From assembly GCA_963837155.1 (NCBI GenBank), contig CAWIMB010000001.1, positions 1,178,001-1,242,000 of the forward strand: a stretch of DNA of 64,000 bases. The letters run 5' to 3'. Shown here in pieces: positions 1 through 8,304 of the stretch; positions within the stretch are counted from its first letter, which is position 1, and every line of letters begins with the position of its first letter. The DNA comes from DASQHW01 sp963837155 (GTDB lineage: Bacteria; Actinomycetota; Acidimicrobiia; IMCC26256; PALSA-610). Under the pieces are notes generated by a model, which was not told the origin of the DNA, did not search any database, and worked only from the letters and a program-made list of their open reading frames with translations. Position numbers and translations under genes: made by a program.

Positions 1-505
1 CAAGGTCGCCCGCTTTCTCGGTCTCGGCTATCCCGGCGGTCCCGCGGTTGACCGGGTCGCGCGCGACGGCGATCAGCACGCGATCGCGTTCCCGCGCCCG
101 ATGATCGACGAGGGATACGACTTCTCGTTCTCGGGCCTGAAGACGGCAGTCGTCCACTACGTCCGCACGCATCCTGACGTCGCAGTGGCGGACGTCGCCG
201 CTTCGTTCCAGGCCGCGGTCGTCGACGTGTTGATCGAAAAGCTGTTGGCCGCGGCGCGCGATCTCGGGGTCGGCACCGTCGTGGTCGGCGGGGGCGTGGC
301 TGCCAACTCGCTCCTGCGCGAGCGCCTCCTCGACATTGCCGAGAAGGGCGAGGTCAAGGTGGTGCTCCCGAGCCTGGCGCTGTGCACCGACAACGCGGCG
401 ATGGTCGCCGCCGTCGCTGCGTACCGCCTGGAGGCCGACGGACCGACCCCGCTCGACGACGGCGCCACGCCGAACCTGCGCTTGCCGGAGGTGCGCCCGT
501 CTTGA
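1..505 (+). CDS. tsaD: tRNA N6-adenosine threonylcarbamoyltransferase TsaD, C-terminal part
   Basis: The reading frame is open from base 2 and ends in TGA at 503-505, so only the last ~167 residues are present. Visible family motifs are ARFLGLGYPGGPAVD near the window edge, FSFSGLKTAV, VVVGGGVAANSLLRERL and CTDNAAMVA; the last two belong to the nucleotide- and metal-binding site of the Kae1/TsaD fold. TsaD transfers the threonylcarbamoyl group from TC-AMP to A37 of ANN-decoding tRNAs, in a cytoplasmic complex with TsaB and TsaE. The groES promoter begins directly at the stop codon. Identity is clear; the N-terminal half lies outside the window. Confidence 0.95.
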   Translation, partial: KVARFLGLGYPGGPAVDRVARDGDQHAIAFPRPMIDEGYDFSFSGLKTAVVHYVRTHPDVAVADVAASFQAAVVDVLIEKLLAAARDLGVGTVVVGGGVAANSLLRERLLDIAEKGEVKVVLPSLALCTDNAAMVAAVAAYRLEADGPTPLDDGATPNLRLPEVRPS

Positions 506-510
506 TACGG

Positions 511-537
511 TTAGCACTCGCAGGGGACGAGTGCTAA
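511..537 (+). promoter_or_regulatory. CIRCE operator (HrcA binding site) with -10 element for groES
   Basis: TTAGCACTC (511-519), a 9-base spacer, then GAGTGCTAA (529-537): a perfect match to the CIRCE inverted repeat bound by the heat-shock repressor HrcA. A -10-like TACGGT lies at 506-511, directly after the tsaD TGA and touching the operator, so bound HrcA would cover the likely transcription start near 517-520. The groES start follows 43 bases further on. Confidence 0.95.
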
Positions 538-580
538 CTCCCCCGGAACCCCGTCAGCCCGCCCAGATGGAGGCGCATCG

Positions 581-898
581 ATGAATTTGCAGCCGTTGGA
601 GGACCGGATCGTCGTACGGCCCGCCGAGGCCGAGGAGACGACCCACAGCGGCCTCGTCATCCCCGACACCGCCAAAGAGAAGCCCCAGCAGGGAGAGGTG
701 CTCGCGATTGGCCCCGGCCGTCGCGCCGAGAACTCCGGCGAGCTGATCCCCCTCGACCTCGCGGTCGGCGACACGGTGATCTACTCGAAGTACGGCGGGA
801 CCGAGATCCTGATCGACGGTGAGGACCTGCTGATCCTCAGCTCACGCGACGTGCTCGCCAAGACCACCGGCGACACCGGCGGCAAGAAGAAGAAGTAG
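581..898 (+). CDS. groES: Co-chaperonin GroES
   Basis: 105 residues, close to the usual ~97-100. It starts MNLQPLEDRIVVRP and carries the mobile-loop region (TTHSGLVIPDTAKEKPQQG) and the C-terminal GEDLLIL segment. GroES caps the GroEL folding chamber as a heptamer in the cytoplasm. ATG 581 has a good Shine-Dalgarno GGAGG at 569-573. Regulation by HrcA is indicated by the CIRCE upstream. Unlike many groESL operons, no groEL follows: a strong hairpin comes 8 bases after the stop and the next gene is on the opposite strand, so groES is expressed alone here. The tail is lysine-rich (GGKKKK). Confidence 0.97.
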   Translation: MNLQPLEDRIVVRPAEAEETTHSGLVIPDTAKEKPQQGEVLAIGPGRRAENSGELIPLDLAVGDTVIYSKYGGTEILIDGEDLLILSSRDVLAKTTGDTGGKKKK

Positions 899-905
899 TC
901 GAGGG

Positions 906-970
906 CCAACGCGCCAATGTGCGTGAGTTCCCAGGCCTGTGGGCCGGGAACTCACGCATGTTCGCGTTGG
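906..970. terminator. Bidirectional hairpin between groES and the convergent acyl-CoA synthetase gene
   Basis: A long interrupted inverted repeat: CCAACGCG (906-913) pairs with CGCGTTGG (963-970), and GCGTGAGTTCCC (921-932) pairs with GGGAACTCACGC (946-957), with a short loop. There is no T-run. The arm on the right contains the stop codon of the minus-strand gene (954-952). Position between convergent genes supports a terminator or transcript-end stabiliser. Confidence 0.75.
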
Positions 971-2568
971 GCGATTTCCTTGGCCCACTTGTAGTCGGCC
1001 TTGCCGTTGGGCCCGCGCAGGACCTCGGGCACGAACACGAAGGTGCGCGGCCGCTTGAAGCGTGCGACCGATTCCATCGCACCCGTCAGCTCGTCCGCGG
1101 TTGCCGCCGCGCCGGCGTGGAGCGAGACCACCGCGGTGACGGCTTCGCCGAAACGGTCGTCGGGCACGCCGACGACCAGGCAGTCGGCGATCGCCGGGTG
1201 CAGCTTCACGGCTTCTTCGACTTCCTCCGGGTAGATCTTTTCGCCTCCGGAATTGATGACGACCGAGCCGCGGCCGAGCAGCGTGATCGTGCCGTCATTC
1301 TCAACGCTCGCGAAGTCGCCCGGCACCGACCAGCGCTGCCCGTTGATCACCAGGAACGTCTCGTCGGACTTCTTGCCGTCCTTGTAGTAGCCGACCGGGA
1401 TGTGGCCGCCGACGGCGAGGCGCCCGACCTCACCTGAGCCGGGCACGACCTCGGTGCCGTCCTCCGTGAACACCTTCGTTCGGGCACCGATCGAGAACTT
1501 CGCCGTCTTCTGCTCGGCCCCGGGCGCACTGATCGATCCTGCGAAGCCCACGCCTTCGCTGGAGCCGAGCGAGTCGAGGCACACGAAGTGGCCGCGCTTC
1601 ATCAGCGCCTGTTTCACCTCGGCCGACCACATCACTCCGGAGCTGATGATCAGGTCGATCGACGAGAGGTCGTACGGCTTGCCGTTCTCCTCGGCTTCCT
1701 CGAGCGCGCGAACCATCGGCTTGGCGAACGCGTCACCGACGATCGCCATCTGCGTGACGCGCTCGCGCTGCACAGTTTCCCAAAGCTCGTGCGCGTCGAA
1801 GTGCCGGCCGACGAGCGTGACGACCGCGGCGCCGAGGAACAGCGCTTGGAAGCTGCTGAACGCGCCGGTGCCGTGCATCAGCGGAGAGGCGGGGAGATGC
1901 ACACGGTTCGCGCCCGCGTCGACGAGCTCCTTCGCGATCGGGCCCGCGCCGCTCGATTGGTCCGGCCGGCTCTTGCCGACCAGCGGGTACGTCCCCTCGC
2001 CGAGCACGCCGAACATGTCCTCGGCGCGCCACATCACGCCCTTGGGCATGCCGGTGGTGCCACCGGTGTAGAGGAAGTAGAGGTCGTCGCCGCTGCGCGA
2101 GATGCGCGGCATCGGCTCATGCTCGGCAATGAGCTGTTCATACGGCACCGCGAAGTCCTGCGGGGCGCTGCCATCGTCGACCTGGATCCACAGCTTCACC
2201 TTGGGGGCGCGGTCCCGCACCTTGGCAACGCGATCGCCGAGCGAACCGTGGAACAGCAACGCCTCGGCGTCGGAATTGTCGAGGAGGTACACGAGCTCGT
2301 CCTCGAGATACCGGTAGTTCACGTTCACCGGCACACCACGCATCTTGAACGTGGCGTACACCCCCTCGTTGTACTCGTTCCCGTTGTAGAGGTACGACGC
2401 AACCTTCGAGTTCGGTGCCAGTCCGGCCGCGGTGAACGCGTCGGCAAGCCGCGCGGCACGGTCGTCGAACTGCCGCCAGGTGACGCGCCGTTCGCCCTGG
2501 ATCAGCACGGTGCGATCGGGGAGCGCGTCGCACACCGATTCGAAGACGTCCGCGAAGTTCCAATCCAT
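952..2568 (-). CDS. AMP-dependent acyl-CoA synthetase (FadD-like)
   Basis: 538 residues beginning MDWNFADVFESV; the open frame runs much further upstream but nothing there resembles the family, so ATG at 2568-2566 is chosen. The AMP-binding P-loop is FLYTGGTTGMPKGVMW, and the C-terminal catalytic lysine motif is GKADYKWAKEIA. The family activates a carboxylic acid (probably a fatty acid or similar) to an acyl-AMP and then an acyl-CoA. It belongs to the same subfamily as the gene at 38493-40070 (shared PVNVNYRY, ELxYLLDNSDA and MHGTG motifs), so the two are paralogues. The substrate cannot be told from the sequence. Confidence 0.9.
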   Translation of the reverse strand: MDWNFADVFESVCDALPDRTVLIQGERRVTWRQFDDRAARLADAFTAAGLAPNSKVASYLYNGNEYNEGVYATFKMRGVPVNVNYRYLEDELVYLLDNSDAEALLFHGSLGDRVAKVRDRAPKVKLWIQVDDGSAPQDFAVPYEQLIAEHEPMPRISRSGDDLYFLYTGGTTGMPKGVMWRAEDMFGVLGEGTYPLVGKSRPDQSSGAGPIAKELVDAGANRVHLPASPLMHGTGAFSSFQALFLGAAVVTLVGRHFDAHELWETVQRERVTQMAIVGDAFAKPMVRALEEAEENGKPYDLSSIDLIISSGVMWSAEVKQALMKRGHFVCLDSLGSSEGVGFAGSISAPGAEQKTAKFSIGARTKVFTEDGTEVVPGSGEVGRLAVGGHIPVGYYKDGKKSDETFLVINGQRWSVPGDFASVENDGTITLLGRGSVVINSGGEKIYPEEVEEAVKLHPAIADCLVVGVPDDRFGEAVTAVVSLHAGAAATADELTGAMESVARFKRPRTFVFVPEVLRGPNGKADYKWAKEIAQREHA

Positions 2569-2595
2569 AGTGAGCGGAGTCTTCCAGAACGTCGG

Positions 2596-2601
2596 TAGCC
2601 T
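2596..2601 (+). promoter_or_regulatory. -10 element of a probable leaderless promoter (Nudix gene)
   Basis: TAGCCT, then 7 bases, then GTG at 2609. A start of transcription 6-8 bases after the hexamer would fall on or next to the GTG, which also decides the choice of that start codon. Confidence 0.5.
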
Positions 2602-2608
2602 CGTCACC

Positions 2609-3289
2609 GTGGCGAGTCGGCGCGGAGGGCAGCAACGGATTCCGCGGCCGCCGTCGTACCGGCCGGGTGCGCCCGCGCCGTGGGGCGAGCTCCCGCTCGA
2701 ACGACGCACGATCACACTCGAAGAAGTGCGCGTCCGGCTGGCCGCGCTGCCGCCGCCCGCGGACGCACCCGCGCACGTTGCCGACGCGCGCGCGGCGGCG
2801 GTGCTCGTGCCGATGTTCGAGGCGGACGGCGAGGCCCACGTCGTGCTGATCAAGCGCCCGGAGACGATGCCGTCGCACAAAGGCGAGATCGCGTTCCCGG
2901 GCGGCAAGTTCGAGCCGGGCGTCGACGCTGATCTTCGTGCGGCCGCACTGCGCGAGGCGCACGAGGAGGTCGGCATCGCGCCCGGCGACGTCGAGGTGAT
3001 CGCCCAGCTCGACGGCATCGGCACCGTTGCGTCGCGCTTCACGATCACGCCGTTCGTGGGATTTCTCCGCGAACGTCCGGTGCTGACACCGAACGCGTTC
3101 GAGGTTGAGCGGGTTTTGATCGTGCCCTTGTCGGAGCTGCTCGACGCCGACCGGTACCGCGAGGAACGGTGGGACACGTGGGTTGATGACCTCAACGTGC
3201 ATTTCTACGAGCTCGACGACGAGACAGTGTGGGGCGCGACCGCAAGGATCCTCACGCATTTCCTCGCGCACCTCGTTGCCGACAACTGA
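2609..3289 (+). CDS. Nudix hydrolase, CoA-diphosphatase (NudL/CoAse)-like
   Basis: 226 residues from GTG 2609, placed by the -10 hexamer 7 bases upstream; an in-frame extension further upstream is antisense to the acyl-CoA synthetase. The Nudix box reads GGKFEPGVDADLRAAALREA followed by HEEVGI, with the REx2EE residues intact. The preceding LIKRPETMPSHKGEIAFPGG is typical of the CoA pyrophosphatase subgroup, which cleaves CoA or acyl-CoA to phosphopantetheine and 3',5'-ADP. Divergent from an acyl-CoA synthetase, which fits a CoA-related role. Substrate assignment is inference. Confidence 0.85.
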   Translation: MASRRGGQQRIPRPPSYRPGAPAPWGELPLERRTITLEEVRVRLAALPPPADAPAHVADARAAAVLVPMFEADGEAHVVLIKRPETMPSHKGEIAFPGGKFEPGVDADLRAAALREAHEEVGIAPGDVEVIAQLDGIGTVASRFTITPFVGFLRERPVLTPNAFEVERVLIVPLSELLDADRYREERWDTWVDDLNVHFYELDDETVWGATARILTHFLAHLVADN

Positions 3290-3295
3290 GTGGCG

Positions 3296-4018
3296 CTAGC
3301 GGGCGAGGAACACCTTCCAACCCGGGAACGTTGCGGGCGCGCCGTAGCCGTCGCGCACCTCGACGTCGAAACCCGCGGTCTCGAGCACCTGCATCACTGC
3401 GTCGACCTCGTAGAGGCGCAGGACGTGGTGTTCGTCGACGCGCCGGTACGCGCTGCCGTCGCGCACGAAGGTGCTGATCGCGCGTTCCAACACGCCGTTG
3501 TGCTCGACCGCGTGCATGCCGAGCGCCCAGGCGCGGTCGTCATCGTCGTGGAAGCGCTCCGTCCGTCCGGCCGGGCCGCCCCGACCGGGGGTCGACACGT
3601 CGAACATGAAGAGCCCGCCCGGAACGAGCGCTTCGCGCACGCGTGCGGCCAGGTGAGCGACGGCATCGAGGCCGGCGCGCGTATCGGTCGCGTAGTTCAA
3701 CACTTCGCCCAGGGCCGTGACCGCGCATACGCGCTCCGGGAGGTCGACGTCGTGCACGGAGCCGACGGTAAGCGAGGCGCCCGGTGCGTTGGCGCGCGCG
3801 AGCTCGATCATGGCGGCGGACATGTCGACGCCGACGACCTGGTAGCCGGCATCCGAGACGATGCGAGCGAAGATCCCGGAGCCGCAACCAAGGTCGACGA
3901 CCGGTCCCGTCCGGAGACCCGCGGTCGTCAGCTCGGCGAGGACGACCTCGGCCGCGTTCCGTGCCAGGTCGCCGAAGCGTGCATGGTGGATCGCTGCTTG
4001 TTCGGGCCCGTAGAACAC
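3296..4018 (-). CDS. Class I SAM-dependent methyltransferase
   Basis: 240 residues from GTG 4018-4016. Motif I is VVDLGCGSGIFARI, followed by an acidic residue at the end of the next strand (VVGVDMSAAMIELA) that binds the SAM ribose. The rest matches the small-molecule methyltransferase fold (GLFMFDVSTPG, then EVRDGYG). It converges on the Nudix gene with 6 bases between stops. The substrate is unknown; there is no informative neighbour on its strand. Confidence 0.8.
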   Translation of the reverse strand: MFYGPEQAAIHHARFGDLARNAAEVVLAELTTAGLRTGPVVDLGCGSGIFARIVSDAGYQVVGVDMSAAMIELARANAPGASLTVGSVHDVDLPERVCAVTALGEVLNYATDTRAGLDAVAHLAARVREALVPGGLFMFDVSTPGRGGPAGRTERFHDDDDRAWALGMHAVEHNGVLERAISTFVRDGSAYRRVDEHHVLRLYEVDAVMQVLETAGFDVEVRDGYGAPATFPGWKVFLAR

Positions 4019-4106
4019 GTGGACATTCTGGCGGCATCACAATGCGGCCACCGGCGGGCGGTAACCTCCTGGGTTCCAGGGGTGACGCGGAGACTCCGGA
4101 GGGGCC

Positions 4107-5276
4107 GTGGAAGTCGAGATCGGGATCGGCAAGTCGGGACGCCGGGCATACGGGTTCGACGACATCGCGATCGTGCCCAGTCGGCGCACCCGCGACCCCG
4201 AGGACGTCGACATCACCTGGGAAGTCGACGCGTACAAGTTCGAGCTCCCGATGATGGCTGCCGCGATGGACGGCGTTGTCTCGCCGGCGAGCGCGATCGA
4301 GATCGGACGGCTCGGCGGGCTCGCATGCGTGAACCTTGAGGGTCTGTGGACGCGCTACGAGGACCCGGAATCGGTGTTCGAGGAGATCGCGTCGCTGCCG
4401 CCCGAGAAGGCGACGCGCCGCATGCAGGAGCTCTACAACGAGCCCATCAAGGAAGAGCTCATCCCGCAGCGCATCCGTGAGGTCAAGGCCGGCGGCGTGA
4501 CGGCATGCGCATCGCTCACCCCGCAGCGCGTCGAGCAGTACGCCAAGCACGTCCTCGACGCCGAGCTCGACGTCCTCGTCGTGCAGGGCACCGTCGTATC
4601 GGCCGAGCACGTCTCGCACGACCCGCAGCGACAGCCGCTGAACCTCAAGAAGTTCATCCGCGAGTTCGACCTGCCGGTGATGGTCGGCGGATGCGCCTCA
4701 TATTCGACGGCGCTGCACCTCATGCGTACCGGCGCCGTCGGTGTCCTGGTCGGGGTCGGCCCGGGCCACGCGTGCACGAGCCGCGGTGTGCTCGGCATCG
4801 GTGTGCCGCAGGCCACCGCGATCGCCGACGCGGCCGGCGCGCGGATCCGTCACCTCGACGAGACCGGCGTTTATGTGCACGTCATCGCCGACGGGGGCAT
4901 GCGAACGGGCGGCGACATCGCCAAAGCGATCGCGTGCGGCGCCGACGCGGTGATGATCGGCTCGCCCCTCGCCGGCGCGTACGAGGCCCCGGGCCGCGGC
5001 TACCACTGGGGGATGGCCACGTTCCATCCCACGCTGCCGCGCGGGGCGCGTGTGTTCGCGGGCCAGAAGGCGACGCTGGCCGAGATCCTCGTCGGACCCG
5101 CGCACGAGAATGACGGCACGCTCAACCTGTTCGGCGCGCTCCGCACGTCGATGGCAACGACGGGCTACGAGACCGTGAAGGAATTCCAGAAGGCCGAAGT
5201 GATGGTCGCGCCGGCCTTGAAGACCGAAGGCAAGTCGTTGCAACGGGCCCAAGGAATTGGAATGGCCGGCTCATGA
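4107..5276 (+). CDS. guaB3: GuaB3 family IMP dehydrogenase-related protein
   Basis: 389 residues, the usual size of the actinobacterial GuaB3 group, which lacks the CBS pair of true GuaB. The catalytic loop is GVGPGHACTSRGVLG with the active cysteine, and the phosphate-binding part is ADGGMRTGGDIAKAIACGAD. It belongs to the IMPDH/GMP-reductase barrel superfamily; whether this branch oxidises IMP, reduces GMP or is regulatory is not settled by the sequence. GTG 4107 is preceded by a strong GGAGGGG ending two bases before it. guaA lies two genes downstream, supporting a role in guanine nucleotides. Confidence 0.9.
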   Translation: MEVEIGIGKSGRRAYGFDDIAIVPSRRTRDPEDVDITWEVDAYKFELPMMAAAMDGVVSPASAIEIGRLGGLACVNLEGLWTRYEDPESVFEEIASLPPEKATRRMQELYNEPIKEELIPQRIREVKAGGVTACASLTPQRVEQYAKHVLDAELDVLVVQGTVVSAEHVSHDPQRQPLNLKKFIREFDLPVMVGGCASYSTALHLMRTGAVGVLVGVGPGHACTSRGVLGIGVPQATAIADAAGARIRHLDETGVYVHVIADGGMRTGGDIAKAIACGADAVMIGSPLAGAYEAPGRGYHWGMATFHPTLPRGARVFAGQKATLAEILVGPAHENDGTLNLFGALRTSMATTGYETVKEFQKAEVMVAPALKTEGKSLQRAQGIGMAGS

Positions 5277-5399
5277 ATCACGACGCGGTGAGCGGAGCGC
5301 CGGAGGCGCGAAGCGAGCTCGCCGGAGTCGCGAGCGTCCGCGAGGCTGGTATCCAGCCGAGCAGCGAGCGGCGACAAAGAAGGATGGCCGGCACATGAA
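5257..5399. repeat. Intergenic palindromic element flanked by a near-identical direct repeat
   Basis: Between guaB3 and the VOC gene lie ~118 bases rich in GAGCGGAGC/GAAGCGAGC words, containing a perfect small hairpin GGCTGG-TAT-CCAGCC (5344-5358). The stretch is bounded by AATGGCCGGCTCATGAA (5261-5277) and GATGGCCGGCACATGAA (5383-5399), 15 of 17 bases alike; the first copy spans the guaB3 stop and the second the VOC start. It looks like a small inserted or duplicated non-coding element. Confidence 0.55.
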
Positions 5400-5745
5400 A
5401 ACCGTCGGGACGTACTTCATTGTGTACGTCGCCGACATGGATCGTGCCACGCGCTTCTACACCGACGTGTTCGGCGCCGACGTCGGGTTCGCATCACCGC
5501 ACTGGACGTCGTTGACGATCGCCGGTGTCGCGATCGGCCTGCATCCCGGCGCGCAGGGCGACCGGCGCGAGATCGGCTTGGGGTTCGACGTCGACGACGT
5601 CGACGCCGCGTGCGCAGCGGTCACGGCTGCCGGCGGCCGCGTCGTGAAGCCGCCCGAGCACCGACCGCAGGAGCGCATCACGATCGGCACGCTCGCCGAC
5701 CCCGAAGGCAACGAATTCACGATCACGCTCTCCGGGACGCAGTGA
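5395..5745 (+). CDS. VOC (glyoxalase/bleomycin-resistance) superfamily protein
   Basis: 116 residues from ATG 5395 (MKTVGTYFIVYVADMDRATR). A single vicinal-oxygen-chelate domain: FYTDVFGAD near the start and LADPEGNEFTIT at the end are typical of the glyoxalase-like fold. Its metal-dependent or binding role is unknown. Its TGA overlaps the GTG of guaA (GTGA), so the two are translationally coupled. The frame is open upstream to 5257, but that part runs through the repeat element and has no family similarity. Confidence 0.75.
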   Translation: MKTVGTYFIVYVADMDRATRFYTDVFGADVGFASPHWTSLTIAGVAIGLHPGAQGDRREIGLGFDVDDVDAACAAVTAAGGRVVKPPEHRPQERITIGTLADPEGNEFTITLSGTQ

Positions 5746-7280
5746 GCGAACAGCCTGACCTCGTTCTTGTTGTCGATTTCGGAGCCCAGTACGCACAGCT
5801 GATCGCGCGGCGAGTGCGCGAAGCGCACGTCTACAGCGAGATCGTGCCGCGATCGATGCCGATCGCCGAGATGCTCGCCCGCCGGCCAAAAGCAATCGTC
5901 TTGTCCGGCGGCCCGGCGTCCGTGCACGTCGACGGCGCGCCCGACATCGATACCGCGATCTATAACTCGGGTGTGCCACTGCTCGGCATCTGCTACGGAG
6001 CCCAGCTCGTGGCGCGCGACTTGGGCGGCGAGGTCGCGAAGACCGGCGTGGGGGAGTACGGCCGCACCGAGTTGCACGTCGAAGGCTCTTCGCTGCTGCT
6101 CGCCGATCTTCCGGTGGAACAGATCGTGTGGATGAGCCACGGCGACTCAATCACGCGCGCGCCCGAAGGGTTCGCGGTGACGGCGCGCACGGATGCCGTG
6201 CCGGTCGCGGCGTTCGAGGATCGCGACCGCGGCATCTACGGCGTGCAGTTCCACCCCGAAGTCATGCACACCGAGCACGGGATGGAGGTGCTCAAGGCGT
6301 TCCTCTACGACGCGGCCGGCTGCCGGCCAACGTGGACGAACGTCTCGATCATCGAGCATGCGGTCGGAGAGATCCGCGCCCAGGTTGGTACCGAGCGCGT
6401 CATCTGCGGCTTGTCGGGCGGCGTGGACTCCGCGGTCGCGGCGGCGCTCGTGCACAAAGCCGTCGGCGACCAGCTGGTGTGCGTCTTCGTCGACACCGGC
6501 CTATTGCGCCTCGGCGAGGCCGAGCAGGTCGAGCAGACGTTCCGCGAGCAGTTCGAAGTCGAGCTCGTGCACGTCAAGGCCGCGGACAGGTTCCTCGGCG
6601 CGCTCGACGACGTCATCGACCCCGAGCGCAAGCGCAAGACGATCGGCGAGTTGTTCATCCGCGTGTTCGAGGAAGCAGCCCGCGACCTTGGTGACGCGCG
6701 CTATCTGGTTCAGGGCACGCTGTACCCCGACATCGTCGAGTCGGGCGGGGGCGACAACGCGAACATCAAGTCGCACCACAACGTCGGCGGCCTCCCCGAC
6801 GACATGGACTTCGAACTCGTCGAACCGTTGCGCAACCTGTTCAAGGACGAGGTGCGCGAGATCGGCGAGGAACTCGGCTTGCCCTCCGACATCGTCTGGC
6901 GCCAGCCCTTCCCGGGGCCGGGGCTGGCAGTGCGCATCATCGGCACGATCACGCGCGAACGGGTCGAGATCCTGCAACAGGCCGACGCGATCGTTGTCGA
7001 GGAAATCCGGCGGGCGGGCTTGTATCGCGACATCTGGCAGAGTTTTGCGGTGCTCCCGGCGGTGAAGACCGTCGGGGTCATGGGAGACGACCGCACGTAT
7101 GCGTACCCGATCGTGTTGCGTGCGGTGACATCCGACGACGCGATGACCGCGGACTGGGCGCGCCTGCCCTATGACGTCTTGGAACGGATCTCGAGCCGGA
7201 CTATCAACGAGGTCCCGGGCGTGAATAGGGTCGCCTACGACATCACTTCGAAACCACCGGGCACGATTGAATGGGAGTGA
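5742..7280 (+). CDS. guaA: GMP synthase (glutamine-hydrolysing)
   Basis: 512 residues. An N-terminal class I glutamine amidotransferase domain (nucleophile in GICYGAQLVA, histidine in GVQFHPEV) is followed by an ATP-pyrophosphatase domain with the P-loop GLSGGVDSAVAAALV and the dimerisation domain (NIKSHHNVGGLP, PFPGPGLAVR). It converts XMP, ATP and glutamine to GMP. GTG 5742 overlaps the stop of the VOC gene by four bases; the frame upstream of this is open but unrelated. Full length and intact. Confidence 0.97.
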   Translation: MSEQPDLVLVVDFGAQYAQLIARRVREAHVYSEIVPRSMPIAEMLARRPKAIVLSGGPASVHVDGAPDIDTAIYNSGVPLLGICYGAQLVARDLGGEVAKTGVGEYGRTELHVEGSSLLLADLPVEQIVWMSHGDSITRAPEGFAVTARTDAVPVAAFEDRDRGIYGVQFHPEVMHTEHGMEVLKAFLYDAAGCRPTWTNVSIIEHAVGEIRAQVGTERVICGLSGGVDSAVAAALVHKAVGDQLVCVFVDTGLLRLGEAEQVEQTFREQFEVELVHVKAADRFLGALDDVIDPERKRKTIGELFIRVFEEAARDLGDARYLVQGTLYPDIVESGGGDNANIKSHHNVGGLPDDMDFELVEPLRNLFKDEVREIGEELGLPSDIVWRQPFPGPGLAVRIIGTITRERVEILQQADAIVVEEIRRAGLYRDIWQSFAVLPAVKTVGVMGDDRTYAYPIVLRAVTSDDAMTADWARLPYDVLERISSRTINEVPGVNRVAYDITSKPPGTIEWE

Positions 7281-7284
7281 ACCG

Positions 7285-8304
7285 ATGACATCGCTCAACG
7301 AGATCGCCCGCGCGTTGGTGGCACCCGGCAAGGGCATCCTCGCGGCCGACGAGAGTAGCGGCACGATCAAGAAGCGGTTCGACTCGATCGGTTGCGAGTC
7401 GACCGAGGATCGCCGGCGCGCGTACCGCGAGATGCTGTTCACGACCGACGGCGCGGCCCAGCACATCAGCGGCGTCATCCTCTTCGACGAGACGATCCGC
7501 CAGCAGGCGTCCGATGGTCGCCCGCTCGCGAAGATCCTCGAGGGACAAGGCATCATCCCCGGCATCAAGGTCGACAAGGGCACGACCAAATTGGCGAAGT
7601 CTCCCGACGAGCTCGTCACCGACGGCCTCGACGGCCTGCGCGTGCGCCTCGTCGAGTACCGGGAGCTGGGCGCCAAGTTCGCGAAGTGGCGCGCGGTGAT
7701 CAACATCGGCGAGGGAATCCCAACGCCGTACTGCCTCGAAGTGAACGCGCACGCGCTCGCGCGTTACGCCGCGTTGTGCCAGGAGGAAAGCATCGTCCCG
7801 ATCGTCGAGCCCGAAGTACTGATGGACGGCGACCACACGCTCGAGCGTTGCTTGCAGGTCACCTACGACACGCTGCACGAAGTGTTCGACGAGCTGTACG
7901 CGCAGCGCGTGGACTTCGAGGGCATGTTGTTGAAGCCGAACATGGTGGTACCCGGGAAGAAGAACGCGGAGTACCCCGCGCCTCCGAAGAAGGTTGCCGA
8001 GGCGACGGTCTCGTGCTTCCGCGCCGTCGTGCCGGCTGCCGTTCCCGGCATCGTGTTCCTGAGCGGCGGGCAAGGTGACGAGGAGGCGACCGCGAACCTC
8101 GACGCCATGAACAAACTCGGCCCGCACCCGTGGCAGCTCTCGTTCTCTTACGGCCGCGCCCTCCAGGCGCCCTCGCTCAAAGCGTGGAAGGGCAGCGATG
8201 CCAACATCGCGGCCGGCCAGGCCGCGTATCTCCACCGAGCGCAGATGAACGGACTCGCGCGGTCGGGGTCGTACAGCAGCGACGCCGAGAAGGCCGCCTC
8301 CTAG
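7285..8304 (+). CDS. Fructose-bisphosphate aldolase, class I
   Basis: 339 residues. Class I (Schiff-base) aldolase as in animals and plants: the N-terminal APGKGILAADESSGTIKKRF, the Schiff-base lysine in GMLLKPNMVVPG, and the C-terminal GGQGDEEAT and SFSYGRALQ. It interconverts fructose-1,6-bisphosphate with dihydroxyacetone phosphate and glyceraldehyde-3-phosphate. ATG 7285 (MTSLNEI) is preferred over 7267 because GGGAG at 7273-7277, inside the last codons of guaA, sits 7 bases before it. Co-directional with guaA, so probably co-transcribed. Confidence 0.93.
   Translation: MTSLNEIARALVAPGKGILAADESSGTIKKRFDSIGCESTEDRRRAYREMLFTTDGAAQHISGVILFDETIRQQASDGRPLAKILEGQGIIPGIKVDKGTTKLAKSPDELVTDGLDGLRVRLVEYRELGAKFAKWRAVINIGEGIPTPYCLEVNAHALARYAALCQEESIVPIVEPEVLMDGDHTLERCLQVTYDTLHEVFDELYAQRVDFEGMLLKPNMVVPGKKNAEYPAPPKKVAEATVSCFRAVVPAAVPGIVFLSGGQGDEEATANLDAMNKLGPHPWQLSFSYGRALQAPSLKAWKGSDANIAAGQAAYLHRAQMNGLARSGSYSSDAEKAAS

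Noticed and set aside
919..1437. Plus-strand frame just after groES
   Set aside because: It starts inside the terminator hairpin and is antisense to the acyl-CoA synthetase.
952..3195. 747-codon open frame on the minus strand as a single protein
   Set aside because: Only the last 538 codons match acyl-CoA synthetases; the upstream part is antisense to the Nudix gene and reads as low-complexity Ser/Arg sequence.
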